64,000 nt of DNA, taken from positions 186,001 to 250,000 of the forward strand of contig JAGRDY010000029.1 of NCBI GenBank assembly GCA_020446815.1, written 5' to 3'. The DNA comes from Paracoccaceae bacterium. GTDB taxonomy: Bacteria > Pseudomonadota > Alphaproteobacteria > Rhodobacterales > Rhodobacteraceae. Position numbers and translations under genes: made by a program. Each line of letters begins with the position of its first letter. The stretch's first letter is position 1. Positions 1 through 9,109 of the stretch are shown here, one piece after another. The notes beneath the pieces were generated by a model. It saw nothing but the letters and a program-made list of their open reading frames with translations, ran no database searches and was not told the DNA's origin.

Positions 1-199
1 CCTTGCCGATGGCCCGCTGGCGGTCAAGGTCCGGGGTGGCACACCGCCATTCACCTGGCTTGCCAACGGTGCACCGGTCATTCTGGCCAGCCGCGCCCGC
101 GAATCCAGCCTGCCTGAACCGGAGCCGGGATATTTGAACCTGTCGGTCATTGACGCCAAGGGGCAGAGCGCCACCGCGACAGTCATGCTCAGCCGTTGA
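1..199 (+). CDS. pbpC: C-terminal end of a probable penicillin-binding protein 1C (partial)
   Basis: Only the last 65 codons are in the window, read from base 2 to the TGA at 197-199. The peptide contains a short beta-rich stretch (GGTPPFTWLANG, then GYLNLSVIDAKGQSATATV) that resembles the C-terminal BiPBP_C domain found at the end of periplasmic penicillin-binding protein 1C, a bifunctional peptidoglycan glycosyltransferase/transpeptidase. The catalytic domains lie upstream of the window, so the assignment rests on this tail alone. It is convergent with the thiolase gene on the other strand, with a 63-bp gap between them. Another protein ending in an Ig-like domain is possible. Confidence 0.55.
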   Translation, partial: LADGPLAVKVRGGTPPFTWLANGAPVILASRARESSLPEPEPGYLNLSVIDAKGQSATATVMLSR

Positions 200-262
200 G
201 CGCACCTCGGCAAGGATACCTCTGCCAAAGGTCCATCATCCGAGCCGGCTTTGCAGAAAGGA

Positions 263-1441
263 TCAGAGGCTTTCGATGGCCAGTGCGATCCCCTGTCCGC
301 CGCCGATGCACATGGTGATCAGTGCCCGCCTGCCGCCAATGCGCTCCAATTCGTAAAGTGCCTTGACGGTAATGATCGCCCCTGTCGCGCCGACCGGATG
401 GCCAAGCGCGATGGCGCCGCCATTGGGGTTCACCCTGGCAGCATCGAAGCCGAGAACCTTCGACACCGCGAGCGCCTGTGCGGCGAAGGCCTCGTTCGAT
501 TCAATGACATCGAAATCCCCGACCGACAGCCCCGTGCGCGCCAGCAGCGCTTCGACCGCCGGAACCGGACCGATACCCATTACCTCGGGGCGCACCCCGG
601 CATGCGCATAGCCGATCACCTTTGCACGCGGTGTCAGGCCCGCCTTGGCCGCCGCATCGGCGCGTGCCAGCACCAGCGCGCCGGCCCCGTCATTGATACC
701 GCTGGCATTGCCCGCCGTGACCGTGCCATCCTTCTGAAACACGGCTTTCAAACCGCTCAGAGCTTCGAGGCTCGTGGCTTTGGGATGTTCGTCCGTATCG
801 AACACCACCGTTCCCTTGCGCGTCGTTATGTCAACCGGCGCGATCTGTTCGCGGAAACGGCCTTCCGCAATGGCATGGGCCGCCCGTTTCTGGCTTTCCA
901 GCGCGAAGGCATCCTGTTCGGCGCGGCCGATCTCGTGTTCGCAGGCCACGTTTTCCGCCGTAACGCCCATATGGCCGGTGCCGAACGGGCAGGTCAGCGC
1001 ACCGGTCATCATGTCGAGCGCCCTGGTGTCGCCCATCTTCTGACCCCAGCGCGCCGCCTGCAGCACATAGGGCGATCTGCTCATGTTTTCCGCCCCCCCG
1101 GCAAGGGCGAAGTCCGCGTCTTGCAACAGCAGGGACTGAACACAGGACACGATCGCCTGCACCCCTGATCCGCACAAGCGGTTCACGTTCATTGCGGGGG
1201 TTGTCTCGGGGATGCCGGCCTGCATCGCCGCTACCCGGCTCAGGTACATGTCGCGCGGTTCGGTATTGATCACATGGCCGAAGGCTACATGGCCGATCCG
1301 CTCGGGCGCAACACCGGCGCGCGTCAGTGCCGCTTTGGCCGCCACGGTCGCGATGTCGATCGGCGCCATGGCGGCAAGACTGCCGCCAAAGGTACCGATG
1401 GCGGTGCGCGCACCGGACAGAATTACGATATCGTCGGGCAT
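263..1441 (-). CDS. Acetyl-CoA acetyltransferase / beta-ketothiolase
   Basis: A 392-residue thiolase, the usual length for the biosynthetic or degradative family. It condenses two acyl-CoA units or cleaves a 3-ketoacyl-CoA. The nucleophilic Cys90 lies in NRLCGSGVQ, the GHP motif gives His348 (ALGHPVGATGA), and the acid/base Cys378 lies in MCIGGGQG, so all three signature regions are intact. The start is supported by a GGGAGG Shine-Dalgarno sequence just upstream of the ATG. It stands alone: no phaB, hydratase or CoA-transferase is adjacent, so chain-length preference and pathway (ketone bodies, polyhydroxyalkanoate, isoleucine or fatty-acid breakdown) cannot be fixed. BktB/AtoB-type function is the safest reading. 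Confidence 0.9.
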   Translation of the reverse strand: MPDDIVILSGARTAIGTFGGSLAAMAPIDIATVAAKAALTRAGVAPERIGHVAFGHVINTEPRDMYLSRVAAMQAGIPETTPAMNVNRLCGSGVQAIVSCVQSLLLQDADFALAGGAENMSRSPYVLQAARWGQKMGDTRALDMMTGALTCPFGTGHMGVTAENVACEHEIGRAEQDAFALESQKRAAHAIAEGRFREQIAPVDITTRKGTVVFDTDEHPKATSLEALSGLKAVFQKDGTVTAGNASGINDGAGALVLARADAAAKAGLTPRAKVIGYAHAGVRPEVMGIGPVPAVEALLARTGLSVGDFDVIESNEAFAAQALAVSKVLGFDAARVNPNGGAIALGHPVGATGAIITVKALYELERIGGRRALITMCIGGGQGIALAIESL

Positions 1442-1471
1442 GTCGATCCTCCCTGCACGGCTTGCCCGAGC

Positions 1472-2305
1472 TTAAGAGCCGCGCTCCAGCTTGACCAGCG
1501 TGATTTCCGGCGGCTGCATGAAACGTAACGGCAGCCCCGAATAGCCGATCCCGCCCGACACGATCAGATGTCGGCCGCCTTCGCGGACATGCCCCCAGGC
1601 ATAGCGCCCGCCATGGGCCGAGGGCGTCATCGGCCGCCAGCCCGCCAGATTGGCCTGGCCGCCATGGGTATGCCCGCTGATTTGCAGGAAGGCCCGCGCG
1701 TCGGCGCAGGCAAAGTAATCCGGCTCATGCGCGAGCAGGATCGCGGGCGCCCCGTCGGGTACTTCGGCAAAGGCCGCGTCAGCATCGTGAAAGCCGGGCT
1801 GGCGGATGCGCTTGCGGGCCTGCTGGCTGTCGATTCCGGCCAGCCAGAATTCCTGCCCGCCATGGCCGATCCTTACCGCCGCGTTGGTCAGCAGCGTTAT
1901 CGCGCTATTGCCCAAAGCTTCGGCAACGGAATTTCGCGCGAAGGCCGTTGACCGGGACAGGCGGCAATCCCACCAGTCATGATTGCCCAGCACCGCCGCG
2001 ACCCCCAATGGCGCCGCCAGGGCCCGCAATTCTGCCACGATGGCGGCGGCCGGCACCGGACGCGCCGGCAATTTGCCGTCGGCGATGAAATCGCCCGGCA
2101 AAAGGATCAGATCGGCCTTTTGCGCATTGGTCAGCGCAACGATCCGGCGCAAGGCCGCAAGCGATGTCCATGGGTCACATATATGCAGATCCGCCAGGAT
2201 GGCGATGCGCAGATCGGGCAGGTTCCACGCCTTGTGGGACACCTGGTGATGCACCAGGCGCGGGCGGCTGAAGGCCGTTACCGGCGCGAAAAATCGCCGC
2301 GACAT
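1472..2305 (-). CDS. Calcineurin-like metallophosphoesterase
   Basis: A 277-residue protein with the full metallophosphoesterase block order: ADLH near residue 38, GDF, GNHDWWD and GHTHGGQ near the C-terminus. These bind two divalent metals. The nearest type is the YkuE/YaeI group of phosphodiesterases acting at the membrane or on lipid-linked substrates, but no clear signal peptide or transmembrane helix is seen. The open frame extends to 2374 and would overlap the next gene; the ATG at 2305 is chosen because an AGGGGGG ribosome site precedes it by a few bases and it leaves a 20-bp gap. It follows another phosphoesterase on the same strand, so the two are probably co-transcribed. Confidence 0.85.
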   Translation of the reverse strand: MSRRFFAPVTAFSRPRLVHHQVSHKAWNLPDLRIAILADLHICDPWTSLAALRRIVALTNAQKADLILLPGDFIADGKLPARPVPAAAIVAELRALAAPLGVAAVLGNHDWWDCRLSRSTAFARNSVAEALGNSAITLLTNAAVRIGHGGQEFWLAGIDSQQARKRIRQPGFHDADAAFAEVPDGAPAILLAHEPDYFACADARAFLQISGHTHGGQANLAGWRPMTPSAHGGRYAWGHVREGGRHLIVSGGIGYSGLPLRFMQPPEITLVKLERGS

Positions 2306-2325
2306 GGCGCCCCCCTGCCCGGCCG

Positions 2326-3066
2326 TCACGCCGGCGGCAGGATTTCCACCCGCCCGCCTTGCGTCAACTGCCACACCCGCCGCCCTTCGATCACGACAGT
2401 ACTCAGGGCTCTGTCATAGCCTGCGCCGGTGTCGATGTTGAGCCGGTTGCCGCGATGCTCGATCCTGTCAACCGGCGTATGTCCGTGGACGACCAAAGCG
2501 CCGTGATCGCGGGTATCTTCAAGAAAATCCTTGCGGATCCACAACAGATCATTCTCGGCCTGATCGTGCAGGTTGATGCCCGGGCGAACACCGGCATGGA
2601 CGAACAATATTTCACCGCGCAAATAATGGGTCATCAGGCCATCCAGATAGGCCAGGTGCGCGCGCGGCACCTTCACCGACGCCTCTTCGTGCAGATCAAG
2701 CAACAACCGCTCCCCGGCCTCCATGACACCATAAGATGCCAGCGTCGCCCCCCCTCCAAGCCGCGCGTCGACCCAGTGCAGTTCCGCCCGCAGACCGGGA
2801 TCATGGCTGTCTGGGTCGCGCATGAAGCCGCTGAACATCCGGTCGTGATTGCCCTTCAGCACAACCCAATTCGCCCCGGCTTCCTGACCAGCCATCAGGA
2901 AATCGATCACGCCCCGCGCGTCCGGCCCCCGGTCGACAAGATCCCCCACATGCACGACAGGCGCCGCGGCATCGCCGCATTCACGCCGATCGCGTGCGAC
3001 AAGCTCATGCGCGGCTTCAAGCTTGTCCAGATGCCCATGAATGTCGCCGATGGCATAGCTGCGCAT
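2326..3066 (-). CDS. Serine/threonine-protein-phosphatase-like metallophosphoesterase
   Basis: A 246-residue PPP-type metallophosphoesterase. The motifs GDIHGH (residues 7-12), GDLVDRG, KGNHDRM and a late VHGHTP are the metal-binding and catalytic blocks of bacterial PrpA/PphA-like phosphatases and of symmetrical diadenosine tetraphosphatases. The start ATG has an AGGAA site 5-6 bases upstream. It lies just upstream of the second metallophosphoesterase on the same strand. The protein is probably cytoplasmic. Whether the substrate is a phosphoprotein or a dinucleotide cannot be told from the sequence. Confidence 0.85.
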   Translation of the reverse strand: MRSYAIGDIHGHLDKLEAAHELVARDRRECGDAAAPVVHVGDLVDRGPDARGVIDFLMAGQEAGANWVVLKGNHDRMFSGFMRDPDSHDPGLRAELHWVDARLGGGATLASYGVMEAGERLLLDLHEEASVKVPRAHLAYLDGLMTHYLRGEILFVHAGVRPGINLHDQAENDLLWIRKDFLEDTRDHGALVVHGHTPVDRIEHRGNRLNIDTGAGYDRALSTVVIEGRRVWQLTQGGRVEILPPA

Positions 3067-3199
3067 GGTGTTCCTGTCTGAAAATTCGCGCGGAACTTAT
3101 CCCGGCGGTCCTGCATAATGCAATCTACAGGTTTCGACGCCAAGGCCACGAAAGCACTCTCCCCCCAGGGGGCAACGGGAACAAGCGCCGTTTTCCCGC

Positions 3200-3622
3200 T
3201 CAGCTCAGAAAGTTTGCCGACAATTGATTGGTACAGGGGCTTTCATAGGGGTCAAACAAACCCGCATAATAAAAATCCCTGGCATCCGGAAAGACCCGCG
3301 CAACGTTTGTCGATGTTACGAACATGTGGATCAGAAGGATTTCCAGGCTTTCAGCCCTGCGCATCCGGAACGCCGTTTCTTCCGGCCATTGCCCGTATAC
3401 GCCGGTCGAAGTCAACGCGAACACCGGGTATTTGGCGTTGAAATCGGCGACGAAATCTTCGGCGAACTGACGGGCGTCGTCTGTTTGGGCGATATCGGGC
3501 CCGAATTGCCGTGCAATGATGCTGTCGACCGTGTCGCGCAGCCCGGAGCCGAGCCGATATGCACCGCCCAGGGCGAGCACCCCGCCAAGGCCAACAAGCA
3601 CATTCCGCCGCGCCACCTTCAT
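3200..3622 (-). CDS. Tat-exported small subunit of a GMC dehydrogenase (putative)
   Basis: A 140-residue protein whose N-terminus (ARRNVLVGLGGVLALGGAY) has the twin-arginine plus hydrophobic layout of a Tat signal. Its ATG overlaps the stop of the GMC flavoprotein gene by the four bases ATGA, so the two are translationally coupled. Membrane-bound gluconate, fructose and FAD-glucose dehydrogenases use a small Tat-targeted chaperone/escort subunit beside a GMC large subunit. Position, size and signal make this the likely role here. The mature sequence itself does not match a family I can name with certainty. No cytochrome c subunit follows: 3067-3199 is non-coding. Confidence 0.6.
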   Translation of the reverse strand: MKVARRNVLVGLGGVLALGGAYRLGSGLRDTVDSIIARQFGPDIAQTDDARQFAEDFVADFNAKYPVFALTSTGVYGQWPEETAFRMRRAESLEILLIHMFVTSTNVARVFPDARDFYYAGLFDPYESPCTNQLSANFLS

Positions 3623-5037
3623 TTCAGCGTTCCTCCGGCAAGCAACGATAGCGCCGCGAGCGTGAGCGTCGGATTGGCGGGCGAACAGGACGGGAAGGCC
3701 CCGGCGCCGAGCACGAAAAGGTTCGGCGCCGCGTGGCTTCGCAGCCGCGTGTCGACGACCGAGGTGGCAGGATCGGTGCCCATGCGGTGGGTGCCCTGAA
3801 TATGCGCTTCCGTTTCGCCCTGCCGGTAATGATACAGAGCCTCGATTTCGACGGGCAGGATGGTGGCGAGGTTCCGAAGGGCGAAGTCAAGCCCCTTGCG
3901 TCCATATTCGGAATGCCCCGTCCATAATATGCGCGGCTCGCCGGCCCCGGTCAGGATGACCCGGTTTTCGGCCAGCGGCAGATCTTCGGCGATGCACTTC
4001 AGGTGAAGTCGGTGGGTCCATTTCCCCGGCTCTGGTCGTAACTTGGGTGGCGAATTGTAGCTTTCAACCAGCACCGCGCCATTGTCGCGACGGTGCACGC
4101 CATCATATAGGCCGTAGCAATGCGCGGTGACCGAGGTTCCACCGTAGTAATTTTCAATCGGGATGTCGACAAAGAACTCCCGCGCCGTCTGTTCGTTGAT
4201 ATATCGGCCAAGAGCAGCGTTGCCCAAATCGGACCGTAGCAGAATCGCCGCGTTGAAAAGCGCGTTGGTTGCCAATGCAATGACCTCTGCGCGCAGCTCG
4301 GTTGTGCGCCCAAAGCCCGTTCGAACCGCAACGCCCCTGGCGCGATTGCCTTCGATGCGCACGGAACGAACTTCGGCCTTGGTCAGCAGCCGCGCACCTG
4401 GCCGCTCGAATGCCGACAAACCGTTGAGAATGGTAAATTTCGCGTCGATCGGGCAGAGATCGCAGACACCGTTGGCACAACAGGTGTTTCTGGAACCGCC
4501 GTTCGCCCGCGCCGCGGGGGCCGGAAACCAGATATCGGGCCGCGCGCGGGCAAACTCGGTTTCTGCGAGCGTGAGCGCATGTGGCGGGTATGGGAACGGG
4601 GCAGAGCGCGGCAGGACATGTTCGTTGCCACCGCCGGCTATTTCCATCACCTGTTCGGCCTCAAGGTAATGGGGTTCCAGATCATCGTAGCTCAGCGGCC
4701 AATCCTCGCCAATGCCGTAAAGGCTGCGAAGCCTGAAGTCATTGGGATGTAAGCGCGGTGTCTGACCCCACCAGCAGTTCGAATTGCCGCCAAACAGCGT
4801 ATGGGCCACCCAACCTTTCTTGTGCCCCGAAGTATTTTCCTGATCTATCTCCTCAATGTACCGGGTGCCGCGGGCCAGTTGATCCTGGTGGGGCTGGATA
4901 GCCCCCTTTTCGATAAAAAGCACATCGAGACCGGCAGGCAGCGCCTTTGAAAAGAACATTGCGGCAAAGCTGGTTCCCGCGACGATCACGTCCCATTTCC
5001 GGCCTGCTGCCTCGTCCAGGTCAACTTGTTCGAACAT
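3619..5037 (-). CDS. GMC-family FAD-dependent dehydrogenase, large subunit, with Cys cluster
   Basis: A 472-residue glucose-methanol-choline family flavoprotein. An N-terminal FAD segment (WDVIVAGTSFAAMFF, residues 15-29) departs from the classical GxGxxG. The C-terminal catalytic block carries GTHRMGTDP (His417) and NPTLT (Asn455). In the middle, CCANGVCDLCP places Cys186, Cys187, Cys192 and Cys195. Similar cysteines in FAD-glucose dehydrogenase hold a [3Fe-4S] cluster that passes electrons to a cytochrome. A putative Tat-signal small subunit overlaps the 3' end. A periplasmic, respiratory-chain-linked sugar or alcohol dehydrogenase is inferred; the substrate is unknown. The enzyme has no signal of its own, so co-export with the small subunit is likely. 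Confidence 0.8.
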   Translation of the reverse strand: MFEQVDLDEAAGRKWDVIVAGTSFAAMFFSKALPAGLDVLFIEKGAIQPHQDQLARGTRYIEEIDQENTSGHKKGWVAHTLFGGNSNCWWGQTPRLHPNDFRLRSLYGIGEDWPLSYDDLEPHYLEAEQVMEIAGGGNEHVLPRSAPFPYPPHALTLAETEFARARPDIWFPAPAARANGGSRNTCCANGVCDLCPIDAKFTILNGLSAFERPGARLLTKAEVRSVRIEGNRARGVAVRTGFGRTTELRAEVIALATNALFNAAILLRSDLGNAALGRYINEQTAREFFVDIPIENYYGGTSVTAHCYGLYDGVHRRDNGAVLVESYNSPPKLRPEPGKWTHRLHLKCIAEDLPLAENRVILTGAGEPRILWTGHSEYGRKGLDFALRNLATILPVEIEALYHYRQGETEAHIQGTHRMGTDPATSVVDTRLRSHAAPNLFVLGAGAFPSCSPANPTLTLAALSLLAGGTLK

Positions 5038-5118
5038 TTATTCCGGTGTTTCCGTGCTGGCGTTCCGGCTTTCGGATAACTCGGGGTGGCGCAAGTGCAT
5101 GTCAAGGGTTTTGCGCGG

Positions 5119-5916
5119 TCAGGGCGCACCGTCGGGGCTCGTATCGACCGCGCCGCCCGGTGGCAGCCGTATCGCTGTCTGCCATTCCTCGCATTTGCGG
5201 GCCAGATCGTCGGGCAAGGCCGTATCGGTATAGATCGCGCTCACCTCGCTCAGTGACGCAATACGCACCGGGGCGCTGCGGCCGAGTTTCGCGCCATCGG
5301 CAACGACGAAGCTTTGCCGTGACTGGCACAGGATGGCGCGGCTGACACGGACCTCTTGCGGGTCGAAATCCAGAAGATCGCCCTCGGCATCGAGCGCCGA
5401 AGTGCCGATGATCGCGTAGTCGACCTTGAAATGGCTGATCGCCTCGGTCGTCAGGTCGCCCACAAGCCCGCCGTCGGAGCGGCGCAAAACCCCACCCGCG
5501 ACGATCACGTCGCAGGTTTCGTTGGCCACGAGGATATTGGCCACGTTCATGTTGTTGCTCACCACCGTCAGGTTGCGATGGCCGATCAGGGCGCGGGCCA
5601 CCGCCTCGGTCGTGGTGCCGATATTGAGAAAAAGCGATGAATTTTCCGGGATGTCAGCAGCACAGGACCGGGCGATGGCGGCCTTGGCCTCGGCGTTCAT
5701 CAGGCGGCGTTCCTCATAGCCGATATTGGCCACGCCGGTACGCAACATCGCCCCGCCATGCACGCGGTCGAGCTTGCCGGTTTCGGCCAGTTCGCTCAGA
5801 TCGCGGCGGATCGTCTGAAGTGTGACACCAAAGCGCCGGGCCAGTTCCTCGACCGCAACGCGGCCTTCGGCGCGCGCCAGCCCAAGAATTTCGCTTTGAC
5901 GGAAACTGAGCGCCAT
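5119..5916 (-). CDS. glpR: DeoR-family repressor of glycerol-3-phosphate genes
   Basis: A 265-residue DeoR-type regulator with an N-terminal winged helix (FRQSEILGLARAEGRVAVEE, then the RRFGVTLQTIRRDLSEL recognition segment). A C-terminal sugar-phosphate-sensing domain of the ribose-5-phosphate isomerase fold follows. The long frame reaches 6051, into glpD, but the ATG at 5916 has a perfect AGGAGG site and gives the normal family length. It is divergent from glpD-glpK, so it most likely represses them and is released by glycerol-3-phosphate. A tandem 10-bp repeat in the shared intergenic region is the likely operator. Confidence 0.85.
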   Translation of the reverse strand: MALSFRQSEILGLARAEGRVAVEELARRFGVTLQTIRRDLSELAETGKLDRVHGGAMLRTGVANIGYEERRLMNAEAKAAIARSCAADIPENSSLFLNIGTTTEAVARALIGHRNLTVVSNNMNVANILVANETCDVIVAGGVLRRSDGGLVGDLTTEAISHFKVDYAIIGTSALDAEGDLLDFDPQEVRVSRAILCQSRQSFVVADGAKLGRSAPVRIASLSEVSAIYTDTALPDDLARKCEEWQTAIRLPPGGAVDTSPDGAP

Positions 5917-5965
5917 GAAGCCTCCTGACGGGTGGCATCCTAGCAGGGTCGCGCCTGGTTGCCAC

Positions 5966-5985
5966 CAAAAACGAACAAAATCGAA
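5966..5985. promoter_or_regulatory. Candidate GlpR operator: two tandem CAAAAWCGAA 10-mers
   Basis: Two head-to-tail copies, CAAAAACGAA (5966-5975) and CAAAATCGAA (5976-5985), lie between divergent glpR and glpD. On the other strand they read as TTCG-plus-T-rich repeats, the form known for DeoR/GlpR-type sites. The spacing is one helical turn. The repeats sit just upstream of the glpD -35 box, so bound repressor could also cover the glpR promoter. Confidence 0.6.
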
Positions 5986-5993
5986 GATAAAAA

Positions 5994-6023
5994 TTGACAA
6001 TTCGCGCATCGCTTGATCATAAA
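5994..6023 (+). promoter_or_regulatory. Probable sigma-70 promoter of glpD-glpK
   Basis: A perfect -35 hexamer TTGACA (5994-5999) is followed at 18 bp by CATAAA (6018-6023), which matches four of six positions of TATAAT. Transcription would start about 15 bases before the glpD ATG. The element abuts the candidate GlpR operator. Confidence 0.5.
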
Positions 6024-6044
6024 GACGGGTAATCTGCAAGGAAA

Positions 6045-7628
6045 ATGCCATTGGTTTCCGAAAATATTTCCCCCCCGGATTTCGATCTTTTCATCGTCGG
6101 CGGCGGGATCAATGGCTGTGGCATTGCTCGCGATGCCGCGGGCCGCGGGCTGATGGTGGCGCTGGCCGAAATGGGCGATCTGGCGCAGGCCACATCGTCG
6201 TCGTCGACCAAGCTTTTTCATGGCGGGCTGCGGTATCTCGAATATTTCGAGATCGGTCTGGTCAGAAAGGCGCTGGCCGAACGCGAAGTGCTGTTGGGTG
6301 CGATGCCGCATATCAGCCGGCCGATGCGCTTCGTGCTGCCGTACCATGAGGACATGCGCTTCGATGGCGATACGCCGACGTCAAGGTTGCTGTCGCTGAT
6401 CATGCCGTGGATGCGCGGCCGCAGGCCCGCCTGGCTGATCCGGTTGGGGCTTTTGCTCTACGATCACCTGGGCGGGCGAAAGATATTGCCCGCGACAAGC
6501 ACACTCGATCTGGCAAGCGATGCGGCCGGGTTGCCGCTCAAGGACAAGTTCCGCCACGCCTACGAATATTCCGATTGTCAGGTGGACGACGCGCGACTGG
6601 TGGTTCTGAATGCCCGCGACGCAGCACAGCGCGGCGCGCGGATCATGACCCGGACCAAAGTCACCGGCGCCGAGCGTGAAGCCGATCATTGGCGTATCAC
6701 CGTCGAAAAGGCAGGCCGCGCCCGCGTGATCCGTGCCCGCGCCATCGTCAATGCCGGCGGCCCCTGGGTCGAGGCGCTGGTGCGCGATGTCGCCCACTTG
6801 CGCCCAAAGGCGCATATCCGCCTGGTGCGCGGCTCGCATATCGTCACCCGGCGGCTCTTTGATCATGACCGCGCCTATTTCTTTCAGGGCACCGATGGAA
6901 GGATCATCTTTGCGATCCCATACGAAGAGGATTTCACCCTGATCGGAACCACCGATCAGGACCATCAGGGAAGCCCCTCCGAGGCCATCTGTAGCGACGC
7001 AGAAAGGGATTATCTTTGCGCCTTTGCCTCGCAGTATTTCAAGCGTCCGGTCACGGCCGCCGATGTGGTGTGGAGCTACGCCGGGGTGCGCCCGCTTTAC
7101 GACGACGGGGCAAGCTCGGCCAGCGCGGCGACACGCGATTATGTGCTGACGCTGAACACCGAAGGCGCGCCGATTCTCAATGTCTTTGGCGGCAAGATCA
7201 CCACCTATCGTCGGCTGGCCGAGGCGGCGCTGGCCAGGATCGGCCCCCTGGTGGGCGGCACAAAAGGCAACTGGACAGCGGGCGTACCCCTGCCCGGTGG
7301 CGATTTCCCGGTCGACGGGGTTGCCGCGCTTGGCCATGAATTGGCCGCGCGCTATCCGTTTCTCGACGGCTTTACCCTGCGCCGCCTGATCCGCAGCTAT
7401 GGCACCGAAGCATGGGAGGTTCTGGGTGACGCCGGCACCGCCGGCGATCTGGGCCGGTCCTTTGGTGCCGGCCTGACCGAGGCGGAAACGCGCTGGTTGA
7501 TGCGAAAGGAATACGCCAAGGTCGCCGATGACGTGATCTGGCGCCGCACCAAGCTGGGGCTGCGCATGACCGAGGCCGAAATTGCGGCGCTGGACACCTG
7601 GATGGCCGCGCAAAGGGGGGACTCATGA
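6045..7628 (+). CDS. glpD: Aerobic glycerol-3-phosphate dehydrogenase
   Basis: A 527-residue FAD enzyme that oxidises sn-glycerol-3-phosphate to dihydroxyacetone phosphate at the inner face of the cytoplasmic membrane and passes electrons to ubiquinone. The N-terminal dinucleotide fold reads [20 protein letters not shown] (about residues 13-32), followed by the family block [16 protein letters not shown]. The C-terminal GlpD-specific domain is present. The ATG at 6045 has an AAGGAA site. It overlaps glpK by ATGA, forming a glpD-glpK-alcohol dehydrogenase operon divergent from glpR. No glpF or glycerol ABC transporter is in this operon. Confidence 0.95.
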   Translation: MPLVSENISPPDFDLFIVGGGINGCGIARDAAGRGLMVALAEMGDLAQATSSSSTKLFHGGLRYLEYFEIGLVRKALAEREVLLGAMPHISRPMRFVLPYHEDMRFDGDTPTSRLLSLIMPWMRGRRPAWLIRLGLLLYDHLGGRKILPATSTLDLASDAAGLPLKDKFRHAYEYSDCQVDDARLVVLNARDAAQRGARIMTRTKVTGAEREADHWRITVEKAGRARVIRARAIVNAGGPWVEALVRDVAHLRPKAHIRLVRGSHIVTRRLFDHDRAYFFQGTDGRIIFAIPYEEDFTLIGTTDQDHQGSPSEAICSDAERDYLCAFASQYFKRPVTAADVVWSYAGVRPLYDDGASSASAATRDYVLTLNTEGAPILNVFGGKITTYRRLAEAALARIGPLVGGTKGNWTAGVPLPGGDFPVDGVAALGHELAARYPFLDGFTLRRLIRSYGTEAWEVLGDAGTAGDLGRSFGAGLTEAETRWLMRKEYAKVADDVIWRRTKLGLRMTEAEIAALDTWMAAQRGDS

Positions 7629-9109
7629 GCTGTATTCTGGCGCTGGATCAGGGCACGACATCCAGCCGCGCAATCGTTTTCGATCCGGCGATGCGGGTCA
7701 AGGCGGTGGCCCAACAGGAATTCACCCAGCATTTCCCGAAATCGGGCTGGGTGGAACATGATCCGGAAGAGATTTGGGCAACGGTGGTGGCCACGGCGCG
7801 GGGCGCAATCGAAAAGGCAGCAATTGCGGCAACCGATATCGCCGGGATCGGCATTACCAATCAACGCGAAACCACGATTGTCTGGGACAGGGTGACGGGC
7901 CAGCCGATTCACCGGGCCATCGTCTGGCAGGATCGCCGCACATCGGTTATCTGCCAACGGCTGAAATCCGCGGGGCATGAGCCGCAAATCACCCGCGCGA
8001 CGGGGCTGCTGCTCGATCCCTACTTCTCGGGCACCAAGATCGCCTGGCTTCTGGACAATGTCGAAGGCGCACGCGCGCGGGCGCAACGGGATGAGCTGCT
8101 GTTCGGCACCGTCGACAGTTTCCTGATCTGGAAGCTGACCGGCGGGCGGGTGCATGCGACCGACGCCACCAATGCGGCACGAACATTGATCTACAATATC
8201 CGTAAAGGGTGCTGGGACGCGGATATTTGCGCGATCCTCGGAATTCCCATGTCAATGCTGCCCGAAGTCCGCGATTGTGCTGCGGATTTCGGGCTGACGG
8301 ACAGGGAAATACTCGGCCAGGCCATCCCGATCCTCGGGGTGGCGGGCGACCAGCAAGCGGCGACCATCGGGCAGGCCTGCTTTGCCCCCGGCATGATGAA
8401 ATCCACCTATGGCACCGGCTGTTTCGCGCTGCTGAACACCGGAACGACGCTGGTCGCAAGCGGGAACCGGCTTTTGGGCACCATTGCCTATCAGTTCGAC
8501 GGCAAACCGATCTATGCGCTGGAAGGGTCGATTTTTGTTGCCGGCGCCGTAGTGCAATGGCTGCGCGACGGGTTGAAAATCATCAGGTCGGCCAGCGAAA
8601 CCCAGACTTTGGCCGAGGCCGCCGATGGCGGTCAGAACGTGATCCTTGTACCCGCCTTCACCGGGCTTGGCGCGCCTTACTGGAACGCCGAATGCCGGGG
8701 CGCGGTATTCGGGCTGACCCGCAATTCGGGGCCCGCCGAACTGGCCAGGGCGGCGCTGGAAAGCGTGGGGTTTCAGACCCGCGATCTACTGGAGGCAATG
8801 CGTGCCGATTGGAGCGGGGCGGCGGAAGGCATCCTGCGCGTTGACGGCGGCATGACAGCCAGCAACTGGGCGATGCAGTTCTTGTCCGACATCATCGGCG
8901 CGCCGGTGGACCGGCCCGAAATTACCGAAACAACCGCGCTGGGTGCGGCATGGCTGGCCGGAACGCGGGCCGGGCTGTACCCCGACCGGCACGGTTTCGC
9001 CAAGGCCTGGGCGCTGGAAACGCGATTTGCGCCGGGCATGGACGCACAAGTGCGAGATGCCAGATATGCCGCCTGGAAGCGGGCGGTGGCGGCAACCCTG
9101 GCGGTATGA
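7625..9109 (+). CDS. glpK: Glycerol kinase
   Basis: A 494-residue FGGY-family kinase that phosphorylates glycerol with ATP to glycerol-3-phosphate, the substrate of the preceding GlpD. The phosphate-binding start ([16 protein letters not shown], residues 5-20), the substrate segment [11 protein letters not shown] and the late block [17 protein letters not shown] are all intact, and the length matches the family. The start codon overlaps the glpD stop (ATGA), and its own stop overlaps the start of the next gene in the same way, so the three genes are translationally coupled. Confidence 0.95.
   Translation: MSCILALDQGTTSSRAIVFDPAMRVKAVAQQEFTQHFPKSGWVEHDPEEIWATVVATARGAIEKAAIAATDIAGIGITNQRETTIVWDRVTGQPIHRAIVWQDRRTSVICQRLKSAGHEPQITRATGLLLDPYFSGTKIAWLLDNVEGARARAQRDELLFGTVDSFLIWKLTGGRVHATDATNAARTLIYNIRKGCWDADICAILGIPMSMLPEVRDCAADFGLTDREILGQAIPILGVAGDQQAATIGQACFAPGMMKSTYGTGCFALLNTGTTLVASGNRLLGTIAYQFDGKPIYALEGSIFVAGAVVQWLRDGLKIIRSASETQTLAEAADGGQNVILVPAFTGLGAPYWNAECRGAVFGLTRNSGPAELARAALESVGFQTRDLLEAMRADWSGAAEGILRVDGGMTASNWAMQFLSDIIGAPVDRPEITETTALGAAWLAGTRAGLYPDRHGFAKAWALETRFAPGMDAQVRDARYAAWKRAVAATLAV

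Noticed and set aside
6381-7613. A 410-codon open frame opposite glpD
   Set aside because: Shadow of a well-supported gene with GC-driven open frame; no motifs.
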